From Gracilimonas sp. (GTDB lineage Bacteria; Bacteroidota; Rhodothermia; Balneolales; Balneolaceae), in the NCBI RefSeq assembly GCF_040218225.1, contig NZ_JAVJQO010000007.1, positions 186,001-250,000 of the forward strand: DNA of 64,000 nucleotides, in the 5' to 3' direction. This document shows, piece by piece, positions 1 through 7,099 of this stretch (the first letter of the stretch is position 1; every line of letters begins with the position of its first letter). The notes beneath the pieces are model-generated. The model had not been told where the DNA came from. It did not search any database and saw only the letters and a program-made list of their open reading frames with translations. The translations under genes were made by a program, and so were the position numbers.

Positions 1-1
1 A

Positions 2-442
2 GGCGAAGCAGAAGATCCAAGCTTCAGGTTTGAAAGCTCCCCACAGATGGAACAGCAGGACATTATATGCTATACCCTTTTCAATAAACCTTGTTATGCG
101 TTAGAATCGTGGCAACAGGTGGTAAGCGGAAGCAGTGGATCTTCCCCAACCGATTTACTGGTAGATGTATTGCTGGATGAATTTGAGACACTGGCTACGC
201 AGCAATTGGGGATTGATGTGGTTCAAATAGACAACTCCGGGGCCAATGGAAACCCATCTATCAAAACCGGATGGTATCTCAATCGCCGGACTTTCTTCGC
301 TATCATTAATGAGATTAGCGGCACAACGCCGGAAACGTTATTCATCCTTGAATACCTGTTAACCAAAAACCTTGACCTCATTCTCACCCAGGGTGATGAC
401 AGCCGGCAAGGTATTGACATCCGCTGGCAATACGATTATTAA
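2..442 (+). CDS. TamB-like translocation/assembly protein, C-terminal end (5' end outside window)
   Basis: The reading frame is open from the first bases of the window, so the ATG at 47 is probably internal and this is the 3' end of a larger gene. The last ~80 residues have the pattern of the TamB/DUF490 C-terminus: TGWYLNRRTFFAI, then LFILEYLLTKNLDLILTQGDD, finishing with alternating hydrophobic and charged beta strands and WQYDY. TamB proteins are long beta-helical bridges between inner and outer membrane that move lipids or help assemble outer-membrane proteins. The family call rests only on this tail; the rest lies upstream of the window. Confidence 0.72.
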   Translation, partial: GEAEDPSFRFESSPQMEQQDIICYTLFNKPCYALESWQQVVSGSSGSSPTDLLVDVLLDEFETLATQQLGIDVVQIDNSGANGNPSIKTGWYLNRRTFFAIINEISGTTPETLFILEYLLTKNLDLILTQGDDSRQGIDIRWQYDY

Positions 443-451
443 AGACCTGAG

Positions 452-619
452 CTAGCCGCAGGTCTCGCCCCGGCAGCATTCTTCAGCATTGATTCCGCAG
501 GCAGCACACTGTCCATGCCCATGCACCCAGACCAATTCAGCAAGTTGTCCACAAAAAAGGCACCTTCGCTTTGTCTCTTTGCTTTCCTGCTTTTTAACTG
601 ATGAATTATTCTTATCCAT
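452..619 (-). CDS. Cys-rich putative zinc-ribbon mini-protein (55 aa)
   Basis: A 55-residue protein with a basic, lysine-rich N-terminus and eight cysteines: CLFC, then CAAC, then ECC and ETC near the C-terminus. The paired CxxC motifs suggest a zinc ribbon. I chose the ATG at 619, giving MDKNNSSVKK, over an upstream start at 652 because 619 overlaps the stop of the preceding MBL gene by 8 nt (ATGGATAA), typical of translational coupling. It therefore appears to be the second gene of an operon with the MBL hydrolase. I know no characterised family; function unknown. Confidence 0.6.
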   Translation of the reverse strand: MDKNNSSVKKQESKETKRRCLFCGQLAELVWVHGHGQCAACGINAEECCRGETCG

Positions 620-1526
620 TGTCTTCGGTAAGTTCTGCATAGGCCACTTCAATATTTGCGCTTAAAGGGAGTCGCCAGCCGGGCGCTTTAAATTCCTCAA
701 AACCATCCAGCGTTTCTATTTTCATGATTTCTTCTTTTGACTTCCCGGCTGCAATACCCTTTTGAGTATAATCCAGCAAAGCAGTAAAAAAATCTCTCAT
801 CAACTCAAGATCTACATTACTTCCGGTGATTCCATAGTCAGAATTTCCATGTCCAAAAATATACATAGCATCTGAAGGCAGATCTTTTGCCGTACTGTTT
901 AGGGTGGTTATCCAGTTTGAAATAGAAGCTCCGGATCCGCGATCAATAAAAGGATGCGCCCGGTTAAACATCAAATCGCCCATATGGGCCACATTTGCCT
1001 TCTCAAAATAAATGACAGAATCGCCGCCGGTGTGTGCCGGCCCATAATGCGTTACATGAACCGTTTCATCCCCAACATCTTCTTTCCATGTTTTTTCATA
1101 GGTCGTATCAGCATAAACTTGTGCATCCAAAGCTTCCTGCCCGCGTGACTCGGCTGACGCTTTCTGCAAATCAGGTACATTCTGATGAGCCAAAATTCTC
1201 TTTACTTTTCCTTTAAACGCAGGATTACCCTCCGTATGGTCTCCGTGATGATGCGTATTAATCAACAGGTCGAAAGCAAGATCAGTCATTTCTTCCAGAC
1301 CAGAGATACAGGCTTGTGCCGATTCAGTAAACTGAGAGTCAATAACTACTACCGCATTCTCATTCACCAGCCAGCCAATGGTTCCTCCTCTTCCCACAAA
1401 AGTACCTACATTCCTCCGTAGTGTGGTAAATGGACTTTCCTGCCCGGCAGCAAAAAGTTTGTGAACTGGGAGTGTAGCAGCTGCTCCCATCAATGCGGAT
1501 TTTAATAAGAATTCTCTGCGTTTCAT
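612..1526 (-). CDS. MBL-fold metallo-hydrolase, exported (Tat-like signal)
   Basis: A 304-aa metallo-beta-lactamase-fold hydrolase. The N-terminus MKRREFLLKSALMGAAATLP resembles a twin-arginine signal (RRxFLxK) followed by a hydrophobic stretch, so export of a folded metalloenzyme is likely. The metal motif THHHGDH lies at residues 91-97. Further candidate ligands are the His in HYGPAHTGGDS, the Asp in AHMGDLMFN and the His in IFGHGNSDYG. The order resembles the cyclase/quinoprotein relay-type MBL proteins (SoxH-like) rather than a beta-lactamase proper. The substrate cannot be told from sequence. It heads a two-gene unit with the overlapping Cys-rich mini-protein. Confidence 0.85.
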   Translation of the reverse strand: MKRREFLLKSALMGAAATLPVHKLFAAGQESPFTTLRRNVGTFVGRGGTIGWLVNENAVVVIDSQFTESAQACISGLEEMTDLAFDLLINTHHHGDHTEGNPAFKGKVKRILAHQNVPDLQKASAESRGQEALDAQVYADTTYEKTWKEDVGDETVHVTHYGPAHTGGDSVIYFEKANVAHMGDLMFNRAHPFIDRGSGASISNWITTLNSTAKDLPSDAMYIFGHGNSDYGITGSNVDLELMRDFFTALLDYTQKGIAAGKSKEEIMKIETLDGFEEFKAPGWRLPLSANIEVAYAELTEDNG

Positions 1527-1876
1527 ATATCTTTAGTTTGGTTGATACGAATATGGACATTCAACGCAATATAAAAGACAAAACATTCCAGGCAAGTTTG
1601 GTCTCATTGATTCCGCACTTAGCACCCTAATTCGTGCCGACGCAGAGCATCAGCACGAGAAGATTAGAGTCTTTTAGAAGATAACGGAGGAAAGTTAAAC
1701 ACCAAGATCTCGGGCATACGCCGCGAGATGACGGCCAGCTTCTTTGTCAAGAGTAATGCCAACTTTGAACTGCGATAAACCGAGCGACTGATTTTAGATG
1801 GACGATTAATTACTTCAACCCGCAAAAATCCACTCTATCCGTGTCATCCGTGTTCCATCATTTGTTGAATGAGTAT
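1527..1876. other. 350-bp intergenic region with a decayed palindromic repeat
   Basis: I find no gene here. Bases 1702-1732 (ccaagatctcgggcat followed by acgccgcgagatgac) match the right half of the palindromic repeats at 55530-55626 and 56668-56762 with a few changes, so this is probably a worn third copy. A separate weak inverted repeat (tcgtgc...gcacga) lies at about 1632-1659. Bases ~1840-1860 hold a CCGTGTCATCCGTGTTC tract of the kind that recurs in intergenic repeats of related genomes. Confidence 0.5.
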
Positions 1877-2539
1877 CTAACTCATTCCACGGTATCGGCC
1901 GGGTTTATGATTGATAGCAAGAATAATGTTAAGTGCTATAGATGCCAATACTGAAAAGGCAACGGCTTTCCAATCCACAATAAAAAATGCAGTCATAATG
2001 ATGATCGCGTCTACTACCATCTGGAATTTCCCGGCACTAATATTGTAGTTTTCCTGCAGAAAAATAGAAACAATATTGAGCCCGCCCAGGCTTGCCTTGT
2101 GGCGAAACAGAGCCAGCAATCCGCTTCCGATTAAGAATCCGCCAAATATGGCTCCAAACCAGGGATTGATTTCACCAAACTCAAAAATCATGGGAATAAC
2201 TTCGGTGAGGAAAGAAACCGTGAAAACCGCCAAAAAGGTTTTGATGGTAAACTCCCAGCCCAGCTTTTTAATCGCCAGAAAATAAAATGGGATATTGATT
2301 ACAAAAAACGTTGGCCCAAACGTAAATGGTGTTGCATACTGTGTTAAAAATGCGATTCCTGCCGTTCCTCCGATTAAAAAATTCATGTGGGAGAAGATAG
2401 CGATGCCAAAGGCTGCCATCATTGAGCCAATTACAATGCCCTGTACATCATCAAATATGGAATGCTTTTGGGGTTTAGGTTGGTCTTCTTCTTGTTTACT
2501 CTCTTTCTCAGATAGGGGTTGTTCTTGTTCTTGGTTCAT
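1877..2539 (-). CDS. YitT family membrane protein (DUF161)
   Basis: A 220-aa integral membrane protein with about five hydrophobic segments and a charged, Glu/Gln-rich cytoplasmic N-terminus of ~30 residues. Signature stretches of the YitT/DUF161 family are visible: IGSMMAAFGIAIF, GGTAGIAF, FVINIPFY, and RHKASLGGLNIVSIFLQ. It lacks the DUF2179 C-terminal domain found in longer Bacillus homologues. The biochemical role of the family is not firmly established. Its ATG directly abuts the stop codon of the GroES-like gene (TAAATG), so the two are almost certainly co-transcribed and perhaps translationally coupled. Confidence 0.85.
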   Translation of the reverse strand: MNQEQEQPLSEKESKQEEDQPKPQKHSIFDDVQGIVIGSMMAAFGIAIFSHMNFLIGGTAGIAFLTQYATPFTFGPTFFVINIPFYFLAIKKLGWEFTIKTFLAVFTVSFLTEVIPMIFEFGEINPWFGAIFGGFLIGSGLLALFRHKASLGGLNIVSIFLQENYNISAGKFQMVVDAIIIMTAFFIVDWKAVAFSVLASIALNIILAINHKPGRYRGMS

Positions 2540-2911
2540 TTAGGTTGTTTGTTCATCCCTGATCAGCAACAGGATAGCTGCATGTGGGACGATTAGATAT
2601 TTTTCGTTTTCGAATTCAATTTCATAAGCCTGCTTTTTCAGGAAGATGGCCAGGTCTCCCTCTATGGCTTGCATACCGATGTACTTGGTGTCGGTACTGC
2701 CCTTCCAGGTTTCTTCAATATCTGTATTTGGAATGGGATAACCCGGACCGGTTTTAACGATATACCCGCTTTGAATTTCTTCTTTTTCCTTTACCGAAGC
2801 AGGCAAAACCAGTCCGCTGCGAATGTGCGTTTCCATATCGCGGGATTTGATGAGCACACGATCACCCACCACTACGAATTTCTCAATGGAGTTCAGATAT
2901 TCTTGTATCAT
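2540..2911 (-). CDS. GroES-like co-chaperone family protein
   Basis: A 123-aa protein with the cpn10 core order: VVGDRVLIKSRD, a mobile-loop-like stretch HIRSGLVLPASVKEKEEIQSG, YIVKTGPG, then GDLAIFLKKQAYEIEFENEKYLIVPHAAILLLI. Canonical GroES is ~95 residues; this one carries an ~18-residue insertion (YPIPNTDIEETWKGSTDT) and an N-terminal extension. No groEL accompanies it, so it may be a divergent paralogue instead of the main GroES. The downstream YitT gene starts at the very next base. Confidence 0.75.
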   Translation of the reverse strand: MIQEYLNSIEKFVVVGDRVLIKSRDMETHIRSGLVLPASVKEKEEIQSGYIVKTGPGYPIPNTDIEETWKGSTDTKYIGMQAIEGDLAIFLKKQAYEIEFENEKYLIVPHAAILLLIRDEQTT

Positions 2912-3055
2912 AGCATGCTTAGAAATTTTCTGTAAAGATACGGAATTTGCTGCTTTGGTAAACCGTTAGCTTCAATCAATCATGCCTGGAAATTCAGGTG
3001 ATTGAAACTTTTTGTAGCTACCTTTCGATAGACTTTTAAAACGAAGGACTCTTTC

Positions 3056-3892
3056 ATGAACAATAAATTATGTGTGATTACCGGAGCCAATTCCGGCATT
3101 GGGTTTGAAACCACCAAGGCACTCGCCAAAAAAGGTTCTTACATTGTGATGGTTTGCCGGAACGAAGACAGAGCTGAAGCAGCCCGGCAGCAAATTATTG
3201 ATGAGACATCAAACCCGGGAATTGATATTGTGCTATGTGATTTTGCCATTCAATCTGAAATCCGGTCGGCTGCTGAAAAGATAAAAGCCGATTACGATAA
3301 AGTAGATGTGCTGATTAATAATCATGGATTCCTGGCAGCGGAAAGAGAAGAAACGGTCGATGGTTTGGAGAAGACCTTTGCTGTAAATCATATCGGGTAC
3401 TTTCTTTTTACCAATTTACTACTCGATCATATCAAAGCATCTGACTACGGACGCATAATTAATGTAGCTTCAGAAGCACATCGGGCGGGAGAGTTTGATC
3501 CTGAAAACATTCAGCTTGCCGAAGGTTATAAACCCATTAAGGCCTATGGGAACTCAAAGCTATTCAATATTCTTTTCACCAAGGAACTGGCCCAGCGACT
3601 GGTTGATACGAACGTGACAGTGAACTGCCTTCATCCCGGAGTGGTGGCATCCAACTTCGGACAAAGCGGCAGCTGGCTGATGAGTATGCTTTATACCATT
3701 GGCAAACCTTTTATGCGCTCCAACAAAAAAGGAGCTGAAACCCAGATCTATCTAGCCACATCGGATGATGTTAAAGATACCAATGGTGCTTATTTCAAAG
3801 ACAAAAAAGCTACCACACCCAGCAAAACGGCCCGGGACGCTGAAGCCGCTCGTCTGCTTTGGGAAATGAGTGAAAAACTCTGTGGGTTATAG
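3056..3892 (+). CDS. SDR family oxidoreductase (retinol-dehydrogenase-like)
   Basis: A 278-aa short-chain dehydrogenase/reductase. The Rossmann motif TGANSGIG is at residues 9-16, followed by CRNEDRAEAA, which suits NADP(H) binding through the Arg. The catalytic Ser lies in NVASEAH and the Tyr-x-x-x-Lys in AYGNSK. The usual NNAG is NNHG here. The layout (GIGFETTKALAKKG, HPGVVASNFG) is that of the retinol dehydrogenase/WW-domain-oxidoreductase-like subgroup; the real substrate is unknown. A hairpin terminator follows at 3907. Confidence 0.88.
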   Translation: MNNKLCVITGANSGIGFETTKALAKKGSYIVMVCRNEDRAEAARQQIIDETSNPGIDIVLCDFAIQSEIRSAAEKIKADYDKVDVLINNHGFLAAEREETVDGLEKTFAVNHIGYFLFTNLLLDHIKASDYGRIINVASEAHRAGEFDPENIQLAEGYKPIKAYGNSKLFNILFTKELAQRLVDTNVTVNCLHPGVVASNFGQSGSWLMSMLYTIGKPFMRSNKKGAETQIYLATSDDVKDTNGAYFKDKKATTPSKTARDAEAARLLWEMSEKLCGL

Positions 3893-3906
3893 AAGCAAAT
3901 AAAAAA

Positions 3907-3929
3907 GCCCGAATAAAAATTATCCGGGC
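3907..3929. terminator. Rho-independent terminator between convergent genes
   Basis: GCCCGAATAA and TTATCCGGGC form a 10-bp stem with one A-C mismatch and a 3-nt loop. An A-run on the left side of the + strand gives a strong U-tract for the minus-strand gene ending at 3954. The SDR gene ends 14 bp before it, so it may serve both. Confidence 0.75.
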
Positions 3930-3953
3930 CTTAAATCCTGATCGATTCCAGAA

Positions 3954-4157
3954 TCACTTTACATTAAGTTTAGATATCACGATTCCGGCAATCATCACAA
4001 CTGCAGAAATTATGATGGGCGTATAATCGCCAGTGCTAATGGCCACGTCTGCCCCAAAAGCTTCAAATGAATCGGAATCCTGAAAATACTGGTATCCAAA
4101 ATATATAATACCGATCAATCCACCTGCAGTTAAAATACTACCTACTGTCTTTTTCAT
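3954..4157 (-). CDS. Small two-TM membrane protein, unassigned
   Basis: A 67-aa protein with two hydrophobic helices, about residues 5-24 (VGSILTAGGLIGIIYFGYQY) and 46-63 (TPIIISAVVMIAGIVI), joined by an acidic loop. It resembles the small DUF3185-like membrane proteins in size and layout, but the match is not strong enough for me to name a family. It sits alone between two terminators, so it is probably monocistronic. Confidence 0.6.
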   Translation of the reverse strand: MKKTVGSILTAGGLIGIIYFGYQYFQDSDSFEAFGADVAISTGDYTPIIISAVVMIAGIVISKLNVK

Positions 4158-4281
4158 TGGTCAATGTTTTGTTTGCATTCACCTTATTAAAGACTTTCAG
4201 CGGGATTTTGTTTCATTATTCTGTTAAAATTCCCGTTAAATAACTTTAAAATAATCTTTTCGGGATACCGGTATAACAAAA

Positions 4282-4308
4282 AAGGCTTACCAGGTACTGG
4301 CAAGCCTT
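4282..4308 (-). terminator. Terminator of the DUF411 gene
   Basis: AAGGCTTACC pairs with GGCAAGCCTT (one mismatch). On the minus strand the stem is followed by TTTTTTG. It lies 25 bp downstream of the DUF411 stop codon. Confidence 0.8.
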
Positions 4309-4333
4309 GTTATAATAACAGAGTGAAACTGCT

Positions 4334-4813
4334 TTAGTAAGAAGAATATACGCTGGTGGTTCCATCTTTTTTCAATAGCAGAACATCATAATTGTCTGTC
4401 GGCCGGCCCGGAACTTCCATTCCCGGAGAACCTGTTGGCATTCCCGGAACTGCCAAACCAATCACATCTTCTGGCTTTTCTTGCAGTAATCGCTCTACAT
4501 CAGCCCGGGGAACATGGCCCTCCACTACATAATCACCGATCATAGCTGTGTGGCAGGAAGCCAGTTCACGAGTAATCCCATTTTGCTGTTTTACCTGCAT
4601 CAGAACCGGAGTAGGAACTTCTTCAACAGTAAATCCTCCTTCCATCATATGGTCACCCCATTTAGTGCAGCACTGGCAACCTTCATTTTTGTACATCACT
4701 ACCTGGGTTTTATCGGAAAGGATATTTTGGGGAGAGTTGCCTGGCCAAAACAAAAAAGCAGCCACTCCAACCGTTACTAATAATCCAACAATTAATATCT
4801 TCGAGTTATTCAT
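4334..4813 (-). CDS. DUF411 metal-binding protein, membrane-anchored
   Basis: A 159-aa protein with an N-terminal hydrophobic anchor (ILIVGLLVTVGVAAFLFW, ~6-23), which places the rest outside the cytoplasm. The DUF411 domain follows: GCQCCTKW with Cys46, Cys48 and Cys49, a second Cys in LASCHTAMIGDYVVEGHVP, and the characteristic GLAVPGMPTGSPGME near the C-terminus. DUF411 proteins frequently sit beside copper or silver resistance genes, and the copper ATPase here begins ~2.3 kb further on. Thiols plus Met and His suit copper binding; the exact function is unproven. Confidence 0.85.
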   Translation of the reverse strand: MNNSKILIVGLLVTVGVAAFLFWPGNSPQNILSDKTQVVMYKNEGCQCCTKWGDHMMEGGFTVEEVPTPVLMQVKQQNGITRELASCHTAMIGDYVVEGHVPRADVERLLQEKPEDVIGLAVPGMPTGSPGMEVPGRPTDNYDVLLLKKDGTTSVYSSY

Positions 4814-5088
4814 ATTCTTTGCTTATTTAAAAAATGATTTGCGCCAAGATAACTGTCTTCCGGCAATTTTGTTTTACGATATTTAGTTCAGTCATTTATT
4901 TCTGATTTTCTAACTCTCTGGTTTAACTTTTGTTTGAGGCAAAAGATTCAGTTTTATGCTTTCGAGTAGCGTACTTTAACCAAAATAGAATTAATTGACA
5001 GGCTTGATTAACATTTTACCATTATCTAATTGTTTTTTGTAACAAAACCCACCCTCTTCTATCTGTAAACGTCAAAACAATAGGGTAT

Positions 5089-5430
5089 ATGATGCAAAAG
5101 AAATGGGCTTATCTGGTAGTATGTATTGGAATCATGCTACTTTACTCAGGGTGTACAACCAATCATTCTCCTAATGACACAACAGGTAAAATACCTGAAA
5201 AAGGGGAACAAGCATTACCGATTTTAGCTCCTTCAGATTATTCAGGAATGTTTATTAAAAGCACCGATGATCGTCGACTCAAAAGAAATCATATGGTTAA
5301 CCTTAATAATTTAGAACCTCTTCTTGAAGCCGCGCGCGAACAAACGAATAGTAATTATGTAGCAGTTTACAGCTTGAAAGATAGTACTGGTTCTTGGTAC
5401 ACCTATCATGTGCAAGAATTATTCTTCTAA
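5089..5430 (+). CDS. Lipoprotein N-terminal fragment (gene split by in-frame TAA)
   Basis: A 113-codon fragment starting with a lipoprotein signal: a hydrophobic core, then YSGC with the lipid-accepting Cys at residue 22. Reading stops at TAA 5428-5430, but the same frame stays open from there to 6519, and the text across the stop (YHVQELFF, stop, DSSLVGTDG) reads like one uninterrupted protein. The simplest view is one ~476-codon lipoprotein/zincin gene broken by a single nonsense change. Alternatives are a sequencing error, stop readthrough, or two genuine genes. No family recognised for this part. Confidence 0.55.
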   Translation: MMQKKWAYLVVCIGIMLLYSGCTTNHSPNDTTGKIPEKGEQALPILAPSDYSGMFIKSTDDRRLKRNHMVNLNNLEPLLEAAREQTNSNYVAVYSLKDSTGSWYTYHVQELFF

Positions 5431-5439
5431 GATTCATCT

Positions 5440-6519
5440 TTGGTTGGCACTGATGGAGAGACTGTGCCTTATCTTTACTATCAAGAGTCGAGCGAGGGAA
5501 ACCCGCCACGTATTGCCGTTGCTAGTATGCCGGCAAGCCAGTCAGCATATTATGAACTCGATAACTGGATTCAACCCATTGTCGATGATACTACTAATTT
5601 TAAGAGAAAGGGTTGCAGTTGGGAAGTAATCGTACCAGGAGGATATACGTGCTGGGAAGATGATACAGGAGAGTATGGATGTACTTATCATCATCCCGTT
5701 GAGCAATGGACTTGTGATAATGGTGGAGGAAATACTGATCCCGGTTATAACTGGCCCACAGATCCCGGAGGTGGTGGTCCGGGAGGAAACGAAGAGGATA
5801 CGTGTGATCCTAATGCTATTTTACAAACTCCGGAGTGTGAGGAGCCGATAGAAATTATTTTAGACCCTTTATTTGAAGCAAACCCCTGTTTGATGTCCGT
5901 TTATAACCAAGCCGGAGAAGCCCCTGCTTACCAGAGTATTTTGCAAAATTTTGATGGGAGCTTTTCGGTTGCAAATCTACTATTAAGTGTAGACAACAGT
6001 TTACCAAATTATACTAACGCTAGAACATATCCTCCTCAAAACTACAATATAAGAATAGCATTTAACTCAAATAACTTAGATAGACCCTCGTTATCTAATG
6101 CAAGAACTATGATGCATGAAATGATACATGCAGAAATGTTTAGAAAATTACTGTCGGTAGCGCAGGCACCTGACCTCAACTATCCTGGGTATACTCTTCA
6201 ACATTGGAGAGACTTTGTAACAAGTCTAAGAAATGATTTCCCTGGACTTTATGATTATTATATGAGGTATACATGGAATGTACCTGAAGGCCAAGAACCA
6301 TCAAGTTCTCAACATGAACAGATGGCTCAACATTATCGAGCTAAAATAGAAGATGCTCTTAGAGAATTTGAAAGCAACCATTCTGAAGATATTTATAATG
6401 CTTTGTCTTGGACAGGTTTGAAAAATACAGTAGCATGGAATAATCTATCCTATCAGGAACGCACTCAAATTGGCAACACTCAAAATAACTTCCTTTTAAG
6501 TAATACAAATTGTCAATAA
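5440..6519 (+). CDS. Zincin-like putative metallopeptidase, C-terminal fragment of the split gene
   Basis: The only plausible independent start is the TTG at 5440, with no clear ribosome binding site, so this is more likely the continuation of the lipoprotein gene at 5089. Visible parts are a Cys-rich segment (residues ~50-90, about six Cys), a Gly/Pro/Asp-rich spacer at about 95-115, and an HExxH zinc motif MMHEMIHAEM with His226 and His230 and an adjacent Glu. That motif and the flanking helix suggest a secreted zincin. The C-terminus ends in NTNCQ, without a T9SS tail. Substrate unknown. Base composition is lower in G+C than the neighbouring conserved genes. Confidence 0.6.
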   Translation: MVGTDGETVPYLYYQESSEGNPPRIAVASMPASQSAYYELDNWIQPIVDDTTNFKRKGCSWEVIVPGGYTCWEDDTGEYGCTYHHPVEQWTCDNGGGNTDPGYNWPTDPGGGGPGGNEEDTCDPNAILQTPECEEPIEIILDPLFEANPCLMSVYNQAGEAPAYQSILQNFDGSFSVANLLLSVDNSLPNYTNARTYPPQNYNIRIAFNSNNLDRPSLSNARTMMHEMIHAEMFRKLLSVAQAPDLNYPGYTLQHWRDFVTSLRNDFPGLYDYYMRYTWNVPEGQEPSSSQHEQMAQHYRAKIEDALREFESNHSEDIYNALSWTGLKNTVAWNNLSYQERTQIGNTQNNFLLSNTNCQ

Positions 6520-6521
6520 TA

Positions 6522-6986
6522 ATGAAAAAGCTGTTATTCGTTTATACAATTTATTGCTTATTTTTTTACTCAATTTCTTACGGTCAGGTTCAAGTAGAAA
6601 AGGAAAGTTTACATATCTCATATGATGAATGTGAAGAACGTGATAAAATCAAAGACAAAGGCAGCATAAGATTCATTCTGTGCTCTGAAAGTTTTCTTTA
6701 TAAAGCAGAAAACCACAGTAAAGCAATACTCCCTTACAATCAGATCAAGGATAGCCTCATCACAGTTCATGAAGCGAAAAAAAAGGTCAAAGAGTATCTG
6801 GAAAAAGTAGCTAAAGAATTTGAAAAACAAGCAAAAAACGATTTTGACAAAGAAATTACCTCATATATAAAAAATCCTGGCACCCATTACTATAACAGTT
6901 ACTTCAATAAGGTATATGTTTATGTTAGGGAAAATCAGGAAGTAGGTACGTTATACGAAGTAAGCTGGGAATTTTATATCGAATGA
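6522..6986 (+). CDS. Secreted protein of unknown function
   Basis: A ~154-aa protein starting at ATG 6522 (MKKLLFVYTIYCLFFYSISYG, a clear signal peptide). A TTG at 6510 would only add four residues and overlap the previous gene. The mature part has two Cys (DECEERD, ILCSES), a long Lys/Glu-rich helical stretch (~residues 85-115), and a beta-like end. I recognise no family. It starts two bases after the zincin-like gene stops, so the two were probably one operon. It is markedly A+T-rich, consistent with an accessory island. Confidence 0.65.
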   Translation: MKKLLFVYTIYCLFFYSISYGQVQVEKESLHISYDECEERDKIKDKGSIRFILCSESFLYKAENHSKAILPYNQIKDSLITVHEAKKKVKEYLEKVAKEFEKQAKNDFDKEITSYIKNPGTHYYNSYFNKVYVYVRENQEVGTLYEVSWEFYIE

Positions 6987-7078
6987 AACTTACATTCTTC
7001 TATTTGTACTGGGTTCTGTTGTTCTGCTGCAGACCACATGCAAAACAGAATTTCTTATGGCTAAGCAGAGTACCGTAA
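6983..7078 (+). CDS. 31-codon ORF with signal-like N-terminus, possibly a truncated gene
   Basis: ATG 6983 overlaps the stop of the preceding gene (AATGA), a coupling pattern. The peptide is MKLTFFYLYWVLLFCC followed by RPHAKQNFLWLSRVP. The first 16 residues look like a signal peptide or membrane anchor. It may be the stub of a third gene of this small accessory operon, cut off near the convergent copA, or a genuine mini-protein. No homology can be judged from 31 residues. Confidence 0.3.
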   Translation: MKLTFFYLYWVLLFCCRPHAKQNFLWLSRVP

Positions 7079-7099
7079 CAAGATTTAAGTTCGCAATAA

